A stretch of DNA of 64,000 nucleotides, taken from Bradyrhizobium sp. SK17 (GTDB lineage: Bacteria > Pseudomonadota > Alphaproteobacteria > Rhizobiales > Xanthobacteraceae). The stretch spans positions 7,889,001 through 7,953,000 of the forward strand of contig NZ_CP025113.1 in NCBI RefSeq assembly GCF_002831585.1, read 5' to 3'. The translations under genes were made by a program, and so were the position numbers. The notes under the pieces were generated by a model that was not told the origin of the DNA, did not search any database, and worked only from the letters and a program-made list of their open reading frames with translations. Shown in pieces: positions 16,929-23,751 of this stretch. Position 1 is the first letter of the stretch. Each line of letters starts with the position of its first letter.

Positions 16929-17828
16929 TCAGGCTGTCTCCCGTTCCGCTTCCTCGCCGACCGACACCACCTTGATGTCGACGTCCATGCCGAGATAGGC
17001 GTCCGCCGCGCCGAGATAGACGCCGTGCAGCGGGATCGCCTGGCGCGGATCGCGCGCCACCGCGACGCGGATCAGATCGCGGGTGCCGACGATGCCGTTG
17101 GTCGGATCGAACTCGATCCAGCCCGCGCTCGGCAGATAGACCTGCACCCAGGCGTGGGTCGAGCCGCCGCCGACATAGCCATGCGCGCTGCCGGGAGGCA
17201 TCGCGAGATAGCCGGAGACGAAGCGCGCGGCGATGCCGAGCCGGCGCAGCGCCTCGATCATGAACAGCGCATAGTCGCGGCAGGTGCCGGACCGCGTCCG
17301 CAGCGTGTCGAGCGGATGCTGGGTGCCCTGCTCGTAGCGCTTGCGATAGCTGAACGCCTCGCGGATGCCATGGGTCATGTCGCTGAGGATCTTGAACGTC
17401 AGTGTCGGCGGCTCGCCGTCGAGGAAGCGCCGTGCCCAGGCCGACAGCTCACCGTTCGGGTCGCCATATTGCGGCGTGATGAACTGCTGTAGATCGGGGA
17501 ATTCCTCATCGTCGTAGAGAAACGGATAGAAATAGGCCGGGTCGTCGGGCGTCAGCGCGAACCTGTCGGCCGGATTGTGCTCGACGGTCGCCGTCGAGAC
17601 GAACGACAGCGTATCGGCGCGTTCGTCGAAGGTCGCGATCGCGACGCTGTTGCCGAACACGTCATGGATCCAGCGCAGCGACATCGGCATCGGGTCGATG
17701 ACCAGCGCGCTGTCGAGCACGCATAGGTCATGGCCGTCGCGCGGGCGCAGCATGAGGCGGTGTTCGCCGAACGCCACCGGACGGGCGTAGCGATAAACGG
17801 TCTTGTGATTGATGGTCAGCAGCGGCAT
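16929..17828 (-). CDS. Transglutaminase-like protein with N-terminal beta domain, first gene of pair
   Basis: A 299-residue protein starting MPLLTINHKTVYRYARPVAF, the beginning of the 'bacterial transglutaminase-like N-terminal region'. The C-terminal domain has the full Cys-His-Asp set: SGTCRDYALFMIEALRRLGI (Cys), GGGSTHAWVQVYLP (His) and IEFDPTNGIVGTRDLIRVAV (Asp). Such proteins are predicted cysteine peptidases or amidases with unknown substrates, and are often found in pairs like this one. The frame is open to 17939, but the beta-domain start and family length point to 17828. The divergent N-formylglutamate amidohydrolase gene starts 103 bases away. Confidence 0.85.
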   Translation of the reverse strand: MPLLTINHKTVYRYARPVAFGEHRLMLRPRDGHDLCVLDSALVIDPMPMSLRWIHDVFGNSVAIATFDERADTLSFVSTATVEHNPADRFALTPDDPAYFYPFLYDDEEFPDLQQFITPQYGDPNGELSAWARRFLDGEPPTLTFKILSDMTHGIREAFSYRKRYEQGTQHPLDTLRTRSGTCRDYALFMIEALRRLGIAARFVSGYLAMPPGSAHGYVGGGSTHAWVQVYLPSAGWIEFDPTNGIVGTRDLIRVAVARDPRQAIPLHGVYLGAADAYLGMDVDIKVVSVGEEAERETA

Positions 17829-17930
17829 CGTCAAATAATCATGGTGATTTGGGCCGCCAAATCTATAGAGAATGCTGCCCGATTCCAAACCAGCATGCCG
17901 CTCGAATAGGCAAAGTTGAGGAAAAAGCCC

Positions 17931-18728
17931 GTGAATCACGCCGGTGGTCCCTCCGTTCTGCTCGCGAACACCGACGTTTCACCGGTTCTTGAACACAATC
18001 CCGGCGGCCGGTCGCCGTTCCTATTCACCTGCGATCATTTTGGCAGGCTGATTCCCTCCCCGCTCGGCGACCTCGGCCTGCCCGAAAGCGAGCTCGTGCG
18101 CCACATCGCCTGGGACATCGGCATCGCCGGCGTCGCCAAACAGCTCTCCGACCGGCTCGACGTGCACCTGATCGCGCAGCGCTACTCGCGCCTCGTGATC
18201 GACTGCAACCGCCCACCGCATGTCGCAAGCTCGATCCCGCTGATCAGCGAAGCCACCACGGTGCCGGGCAATGAGGGCCTGTCGCGCGACGCCGCCGAGT
18301 TGCGCCGCGCCCAGATCTTCGATCCCTATCACGCCCGCATCGACGAGATCATCGACGCGCGCGCGCGTCAGGGCATGCCGACCGTGCTGGTGTCGCTGCA
18401 CAGCTTCACGCCGATCTACGCCGGCATCGCTCGTCCCTGGCACATCGGCACGCTCTACCATCGCGACACGATGTTGCCGCCGCTGCTGCTGAAGCATCTG
18501 CGCGCGGAGGGCGATCTCGTGGTCGGCGACAACGAGCCCTATGCGGTCAGCGACGAGACCGACTACACGATCCCGGTGCACGGCGAGAAGCGCGGCCTGA
18601 TGAATTCCGGCATCGAGATCCGGCAGGACCTGATCTCCGACCAGGCCGGCGAGACGGCATGGGCCGAACGGCTGGCGCGCATCCTCGGCGAGATCGAGAC
18701 GACGCTGCGCGCCGAAGCTCTGATCTAG
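17931..18728 (+). CDS. N-formylglutamate amidohydrolase family protein
   Basis: A 265-residue protein of the FGase family, zinc-dependent amidases that can act at the end of histidine degradation (N-formylglutamate to glutamate and formate). Visible motifs include SPFLFTCDHFGRLIP (metal-site region), IAWDIGIAGVAKQLSDRL, YSRLVIDCNRPP and VLVSLHSFTPIYAG. No hut genes are nearby, so a role in histidine breakdown is not supported by context. GTG at 17931 has GAGG nine bases upstream and is preferred over TTG at 17916. It shares an upstream region with the divergent transglutaminase pair. Confidence 0.85.
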   Translation: MNHAGGPSVLLANTDVSPVLEHNPGGRSPFLFTCDHFGRLIPSPLGDLGLPESELVRHIAWDIGIAGVAKQLSDRLDVHLIAQRYSRLVIDCNRPPHVASSIPLISEATTVPGNEGLSRDAAELRRAQIFDPYHARIDEIIDARARQGMPTVLVSLHSFTPIYAGIARPWHIGTLYHRDTMLPPLLLKHLRAEGDLVVGDNEPYAVSDETDYTIPVHGEKRGLMNSGIEIRQDLISDQAGETAWAERLARILGEIETTLRAEALI

Positions 18729-18740
18729 GACGTCGTCCGT

Positions 18741-18923
18741 TCAGTTCGGCCGGCGTCGCCAGATGTACAGCAAATAAAGCAGCACGGGCAGGCCGAGCGC
18801 CACCCAGGAGACGGCATCCCACCAGCCGTCGCCGACCAGCGCGCTGATCAAGCCCACCGTGCTCACGATTGCGATCACGAGCGGGACGGCGAAGATCTGG
18901 TTCAATGAGCGATGTGCGACCAT
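18741..18923 (-). CDS. Small membrane protein of the iron-uptake cluster
   Basis: A 60-residue protein with two hydrophobic segments (IFAVPLVIAIVSTVGLISAL and AVSWVALGLPVLLYLLYI) and an RRRPN tail. It starts seven bases after the stop of the PepSY-domain gene, so it is almost certainly the last gene of that operon. Small proteins of this type often accompany PepSY membrane proteins next to siderophore receptors, but their function is unknown. Confidence 0.7.
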   Translation of the reverse strand: MVAHRSLNQIFAVPLVIAIVSTVGLISALVGDGWWDAVSWVALGLPVLLYLLYIWRRRPN

Positions 18924-18930
18924 GCTGACG

Positions 18931-20094
18931 TCACGAGGTGAGTGCGGGATTTTCGATCGACGCGGCGTTGGCGATGGCGCGCTCCTGGCTCACCCCCGCT
19001 TTGCGGCGGCGCAGCCACAGATACACGCCGGTGACCAGGATGAAGATGGTCAGGATGTCGAGCAGCGCCCAGATGATCTTGAGCGGCATGCCGCCATAGT
19101 CGCCGAAATGCAGCGGCTGCGAGACGAACAACGTCGTCACATACCACGGCATATCCCTCGTGTCGGTCAGCTTGCCGGTCTCGGCATCGATCAGCGCCGG
19201 CTTGAGCAGCCGCGAGGTCAGCGGCGTATCGCCACGCAGGAACACAGCGTAGTGGCTCTTGCTGCTGAACAGGGTTCCCGGGAAGGCGACGAAGCTCGGC
19301 GTCATTCCCGGTACGGCGTGCGTCGCCACCTCGACGGCGGAGTTCAGCGAGGTCAGCTTGGCGGGCACCGGCCGATCCTTGTACTGCGCGGTCATTTCCG
19401 CGAGTTGGCCGAACTGCCACATCTTGACCACGAGATCGGCCCAGGTGTTGATCACGCCGGTGAAACCCACGACCAGCGTCCAGGCGACGAGCAGGATGCC
19501 CGCGAGATTGTGCACGTCGAGCCAGCGCACGACCCGGGTCCGCTGCGCGCGGTAGGCGCCAAACCGCAGCTTCCGCATCGACGGCGCATAGACGACGATC
19601 CCGGAGATGATCGCGACGCAGAACAGGATCCCCATCAATCCGAGGAACAGCTTGCCGGGCAGACCCGCGAACATGTCGGTGTGCAGCTTCAGCATGATGT
19701 AGGTGAAGCGGCCGGTGACGTCGGGCGCGTCGAGGTAGGCTCCGGTATGGCTATCCATGCGGATCAGGCGATTGTTGCTCGGATCGGCGTCGATCGTCGG
19801 ACCGACGCTGACGAACATGGCGTTGGGATCGTCGCGATCCCAGATCAGGAAGTGCGGTACCTGACCCGGCGTCTGCGCCAACGCGTTGGCGAGCAGATGG
19901 TCCAGATTGGCCGGCGGCGTGCCGGGAGGCACGTCGGCGGCCTTGACCTGGCTGTGCAGGAGGTCGTCGATCTCGTCGTGGAAGATCAACGGCAGGCCCG
20001 TGACGCACAGGAGCAGCATGAACAAGGTGCAGATCAGGCTGGTCCATTTGTGGACCGCGCCCCATCGCCGCAGTGATTTGGTCGTCGCAGTCAA
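18931..20094 (-). CDS. PepSY-associated transmembrane protein (putative ferric-siderophore reductase type)
   Basis: A 387-residue inner-membrane protein with four main hydrophobic segments: WTSLICTLFMLLLCVTGLPL near the start, GLMGILFCVAIISGIVVYAP, LAGILLVAWTLVVGFTGVI and IIWALLDILTIFILVTGVYLWL. Family markers are LRRWGAVHKWTSL, KLHTDMFAGLPGK, WLDVHNLAG and QPLHFGDYGG, with histidines in the membrane part positioned for heme binding. Such proteins beside TonB receptors are thought to reduce ferric siderophores; this is family knowledge, not seen here. It lies nine bases downstream of the receptor gene. Confidence 0.85.
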   Translation of the reverse strand: MTATTKSLRRWGAVHKWTSLICTLFMLLLCVTGLPLIFHDEIDDLLHSQVKAADVPPGTPPANLDHLLANALAQTPGQVPHFLIWDRDDPNAMFVSVGPTIDADPSNNRLIRMDSHTGAYLDAPDVTGRFTYIMLKLHTDMFAGLPGKLFLGLMGILFCVAIISGIVVYAPSMRKLRFGAYRAQRTRVVRWLDVHNLAGILLVAWTLVVGFTGVINTWADLVVKMWQFGQLAEMTAQYKDRPVPAKLTSLNSAVEVATHAVPGMTPSFVAFPGTLFSSKSHYAVFLRGDTPLTSRLLKPALIDAETGKLTDTRDMPWYVTTLFVSQPLHFGDYGGMPLKIIWALLDILTIFILVTGVYLWLRRRKAGVSQERAIANAASIENPALTS

Positions 20095-20103
20095 TTTCGT
20101 TGC

Positions 20104-22407
20104 CTAGTTCCAAGTGTACTTCATCGTGCCCAGCACCGTCCGGCCGTTGCCGAGACCGCAATAGGGCAGGCCGGTCAAGCAGGACGCCACATAGAAATGG
20201 TCGGTCAAATTGGTCACGTTGACCTGGGCCTTCCAACCCTTCCAGTCTGGCCTGAGATAGGCGAAGTCGTAGCTGACGGCCGCGTCGAGCAACGCATAGG
20301 AGGGTATGACGAAGGTGTTGAAGTTGTCGCCGTAGGTCTCACCGACATAGCGCACGCCGAGGCCGAGTCCAAGGCCCGCAAGCGCGCCGTCGTACCAGGT
20401 ATACTTGCCCCAGATCGAACCCTGATCCCTCGCCGTGTTCATCATGTACTTGCCGGCATAGCCGGCGATGCTCGTGGTCACGCGCGGATCGAGATGGGTG
20501 TAACCCGCCGTGATTTCGAGCTCCCGGGTCAGATTGCCCTTCAACTCGAGCTCGAAGCCGCGTACGCGCACGGCATCGGTCTGTACGTTGAAGATCGGAT
20601 TTGCCGGATCCGCGGTCAGCACGTCCTGCTGACGGATGTCGAACACCGCCGCCGTCACCATGAAGTTCGAGCCGTTCGGCTTGAACTTGACGCCGACCTC
20701 GCCCCCCTCGCCCGTCGTCGGCCTGAAAGAGCGGCCGGCGCTATCGGCGCCGAGATTCGGGGTGAATGATGTCGAATAACTGATGTAGGGCGACAGGCCG
20801 ACATCGAACAGGTAGTTCAGGCCGACGCGACCGGTTTGTGCCGAGTCATCGCGCGAATAGTGGCCGGGCGGCGGATAGAACGCCAGACTGTTGAAGCCGG
20901 AACTCACCCAGTCCTGGCGACCGCTCATCGTCAACGTCCAGCGATCGAGCTTGACCTGGTCCTGTATGTAGGCCCCCACCTGCGATTGCTTGTCGTCGCG
21001 CAGGATGAACGAAGGTAGCGCGTTGAAGGACGGCACGGCGGCGCCATAGACCGGATTATAGGCGTCGATCGGCGCGATCGGCGTGGTGCGATAGTCCGTG
21101 CGAGCCCACAGATCGAAGTAGTCGACGCCGGCCAGCACCTTGTGGACCAGCGGCCCGGTGGCAAAGTCCGCCTGCAACTGATTGTCGAGCGCAACGTTGG
21201 CGGCATTGGCCTTGACGTAATTGTAGGTGCGCGCGACCAGTCGGTCCGTCACCATGCCTTCGGTCCGCACCGACGCCAGGTCATTGCTGACCTCTGTGTA
21301 GCGGAGATTCTGCCGGAACTGGAAAATGTTGTCGAAGCGGTGCTCGAACGCGTAGCCGACCGCGAACTGCTCGAGATGGTAGCCATCCAATCCGGGCTCG
21401 CCGAGGTACCGGCCATAGGGAATATGGCCGTTGGGGTTGGGCAGGAACGACACCTGTCCGGGCACATATTGCTGATAACCCTTGTTGTCGACCTTCTGAT
21501 ACTGCGAGAGGATCGTGAAGCTGGTGTCGGAGGTCGGGCGCCAGGTCAAGCTCGGCGCAATGAACAGCTTGTTGTCCTGGACGTAGTTGGTCTGACTGTT
21601 GCTGTCACGGCCAAGGCCGACGATGCGGTAGAGGACCTGGCCGTTCTTGTCGACCGGACCACCGATATCGAAGGCGCCCTGGAAGCGATCGAACGAACCG
21701 AAGCTGCCCTCGACTTCATAGTGCGGGGTATCGGTCGGCCGCTTGCTGACCATGTTGAGCAGGCCGCCGGGATCCGACTGCCCGTAAAGACCGGACGATG
21801 GGCCCTTCAAGACCTCGACCCGCTCGAGCCCGTAGGTCTCGATCCGTGGCACCGCGAATGTCGTCGCATCCGTGGGGAGCCGCAAGCCGTCCAGATAGCG
21901 CGGCGCAGTGAAGCCGCGCAGCTTGAACTCGTCGAAAAAGGCGTTGGCGCCAAAGCTCTCGATCGTAACGCCGGGTGTGTAGCGCAGCGCTTCGGTGATG
22001 TTCTGCGCGCCCTGCGCCTCGATCTGGTCCTTGGTGACGATCGAGATCGACTGCGGCGTAGTAAGGACCGGGCTGTCGGTCTTGGTTGCGGTGACGCTCT
22101 GGCTTGCGAGATAGCCGGTGACCGGCCCATTGCCGCGCTCTCCGATGGAGCCGGCACCGCGTGGCGGAGCGCTCTGCGCCTGCGCGGGTGCCCGGTTCGC
22201 GGTGGCGCGCGAACCGGTCCGCGCAGCCCGTGCCGATCGGCGCGCCGGCTGCGTACGCCGCGCCTGCTGCTGTTGCTTCGGCGCCTCCACCGTCACCGGA
22301 GGCAAGGCCGACTGCGCCACGCCTTCACGCGGCATCACGACACTCAACACAAACAAACCGCTGCAGGCCATATATCCGGCCGCCGCCGTCACTCCGCGAC
22401 GAAACAT
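20104..22407 (-). CDS. TonB-dependent siderophore receptor
   Basis: A 767-residue outer-membrane receptor. A hydrophobic segment at residues 8-31 acts as signal sequence. A long low-complexity Gln/Arg/Ala/Pro region (about 43-95) precedes the plug domain (PQSISIVTKDQIEAQGAQNITEALRY, then VEVLKGPSSGLYGQSDPGGLLNMVSKRP), which matches the FhuA/FpvA-type siderophore group. The rest is a 22-strand barrel with aromatic-rich repeats. The end, MKYTWN, lacks the common terminal aromatic residue. It heads an operon with the PepSY protein and a small membrane protein. Iron control is likely, but no convincing Irr or Fur site was recognised upstream. Confidence 0.92.
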   Translation of the reverse strand: MFRRGVTAAAGYMACSGLFVLSVVMPREGVAQSALPPVTVEAPKQQQQARRTQPARRSARAARTGSRATANRAPAQAQSAPPRGAGSIGERGNGPVTGYLASQSVTATKTDSPVLTTPQSISIVTKDQIEAQGAQNITEALRYTPGVTIESFGANAFFDEFKLRGFTAPRYLDGLRLPTDATTFAVPRIETYGLERVEVLKGPSSGLYGQSDPGGLLNMVSKRPTDTPHYEVEGSFGSFDRFQGAFDIGGPVDKNGQVLYRIVGLGRDSNSQTNYVQDNKLFIAPSLTWRPTSDTSFTILSQYQKVDNKGYQQYVPGQVSFLPNPNGHIPYGRYLGEPGLDGYHLEQFAVGYAFEHRFDNIFQFRQNLRYTEVSNDLASVRTEGMVTDRLVARTYNYVKANAANVALDNQLQADFATGPLVHKVLAGVDYFDLWARTDYRTTPIAPIDAYNPVYGAAVPSFNALPSFILRDDKQSQVGAYIQDQVKLDRWTLTMSGRQDWVSSGFNSLAFYPPPGHYSRDDSAQTGRVGLNYLFDVGLSPYISYSTSFTPNLGADSAGRSFRPTTGEGGEVGVKFKPNGSNFMVTAAVFDIRQQDVLTADPANPIFNVQTDAVRVRGFELELKGNLTRELEITAGYTHLDPRVTTSIAGYAGKYMMNTARDQGSIWGKYTWYDGALAGLGLGLGVRYVGETYGDNFNTFVIPSYALLDAAVSYDFAYLRPDWKGWKAQVNVTNLTDHFYVASCLTGLPYCGLGNGRTVLGTMKYTWN

Positions 22408-22661
22408 CTGACCCCCGTCAACTTACATCGCCCTCATCTTTCGCCGTCACTAGCATGACCAACGAAGAGCGCTGCCGATCGGCGGTTAGAACACGTCCAG
22501 TATTGGTCCAATCGTTGCGGGTGTTGCGAGCAGGCAACGCGCGCGCCCTATCGGCTTGCGACAACACGCCTCAGCTTTCGAACGGTTCTAAGGATTGCTC
22601 CAGTGTATTTTCTGCGCCGTGGCATTTGGCGCATCTGCGCGAAGCAACGACATGGCGCGCT

Positions 22662-22895
22662 TCAGTGCGGCTTGCCGAGTACCGATGCGAAGGACAGGAT
22701 CACGATCTCCTCGCCGGCCTCGTCGCTGACATGCACGGCCCAGTCGCGCCAGTCTTCCATGCTGGCCGATGCGACCAGCGCTCGCATCATGCCGGTCGCC
22801 GCCTCGCAGGCCTCCGCAAGGCTGGTCACCGCGGTGCCGCGGCGGTCCATCAACACGCCGCGTGTGTTCGAGCAATGGAAGTAGACCTGAGCCAT
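22662..22895 (-). CDS. DUF6894-type small protein
   Basis: A 77-residue protein starting MAQVYFHCSNTRGVLMDRRG, with the family pattern: a short first strand, 'D..GT....L.EA..A', a helix (SLAEACEAATGMMRALVASA) and a final strand VSDEAGEEIVILSFASVLG. Small proteins of this type are abundant in Bradyrhizobium and relatives and have no known function. The frame is open for 25 codons before the ATG at 22895, but those codons give no family similarity. It stands alone, divergent from tetR. Confidence 0.7.
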   Translation of the reverse strand: MAQVYFHCSNTRGVLMDRRGTAVTSLAEACEAATGMMRALVASASMEDWRDWAVHVSDEAGEEIVILSFASVLGKPH

Positions 22896-23028
22896 CTGCG
22901 TATCCTCGCAAGCCGCGGGCGAGCAGGCTCGCCTGCATGACGAAGCTTTACGCAACTGGGGCGCAAGCATCCGTGATGCATTTCACACAGGCCTCGGCGG
23001 ACCCGGCCGGCCGCTTCACCAAATCGCG

Positions 23029-23066
23029 ATTTGACAGTTCGTCTATTCTTGTCAAAATCGTCAAAT
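23029..23066 (+). promoter_or_regulatory. tetR promoter with overlapping operator dyad
   Basis: A consensus TTGACA -35 (23031-23036) is followed 16 bases later by CAAAAT (23053-23058) as -10, placing the start of transcription at about 23065, the A of the tetR ATG. The arms ATTTGACA (23029-23036) and TGTCAAAA (23050-23057) form a dyad overlapping the promoter. A third copy, GTCAAAT, overlaps the start codon. Confidence 0.55.
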
Positions 23067-23751
23067 GGGACCGAAAGACCGTATTCTCGATGCCACCATG
23101 CTGGTGTTCCGCCGGCACGGCTTCCGCCGCTCCTCGATCGAGCAGGTCGCCGAAGCGGCCGGGCTGACGCGGCAGGCGCTCTATCATCATTTCGAATCCA
23201 AGGAAGCGCTGTTCCGCGCCGTGATCGAGCGCGTGCATGAGGCTGCGATCGCGGCCGAGGACGCGGCCGTTACCGAGGCTGAGACGGCCGGCGGCGATCT
23301 CGGCGATATCCTGGCCGCGGGCATGACCGCGCGGATGTCGACCATGATCGGATCGCTGGACGGCTCGCCGCATCTCGAGGAGCTGTATTCCGAGCACCTC
23401 GTGCACGCGCGCGACCTCTACCAGACCTATGCCGCGCGCTATGCGGAGCGCATGGTCGCGACCATCTCGCGGATCGTGCGCACGCAGCAGCTCGCGCTGC
23501 CGCAGCAGCTTTCGCCGGCCGAATTTGCCCGGCTGGTCGAAATGGCGATGTACGCCGCGAAGTCGCAATACCCGGCGATGCAGCCGGCCGAGGCGTTCCT
23601 GAAGGACATGGCGGTGATGGTGCGGACGCTCTGCGCGGGCGCCAAACCGAAATCGGAATCAAAATCCGCGCCGAAATCGCACAAGCCGCCCGTCACGAAG
23701 GCGGCGCTCCGGAAAAAGCCGACACGCAGGACGACTGGAGGACATCCATGA
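23065..23751 (+). CDS. TetR-family transcriptional regulator of the molybdenum hydroxylase operon
   Basis: A 228-residue regulator with a typical TetR N-terminal helix-turn-helix (RILDATMLVFRRHGFRRSSI, then EQVAEAAGLTRQALYHHFES KEALF). The C-terminal ligand domain is unassigned, and the last 30 residues form a Lys/Pro/Ser-rich tail unusual for the family. Its TGA overlaps the ATG of the next gene (ATGA at 23748-23751), so it is translated together with the oxidoreductase it probably controls. There is no Shine-Dalgarno sequence; the promoter suggests a leaderless message. The inducer may be the substrate of the enzyme. Confidence 0.88.
   Translation: MGPKDRILDATMLVFRRHGFRRSSIEQVAEAAGLTRQALYHHFESKEALFRAVIERVHEAAIAAEDAAVTEAETAGGDLGDILAAGMTARMSTMIGSLDGSPHLEELYSEHLVHARDLYQTYAARYAERMVATISRIVRTQQLALPQQLSPAEFARLVEMAMYAAKSQYPAMQPAEAFLKDMAVMVRTLCAGAKPKSESKSAPKSHKPPVTKAALRKKPTRRTTGGHP

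Noticed and set aside
21142..22458. A 438-codon plus-strand frame opposite the TonB receptor
   Set aside because: Shadow; no signal peptide or family pattern, and the receptor is clear on the minus strand.
22408..22661. Irr or Fur box upstream of the TonB receptor
   Set aside because: TTAGAAC and GGTTCTAAGG half-site-like pieces exist, but no convincing full palindrome at a sensible distance.
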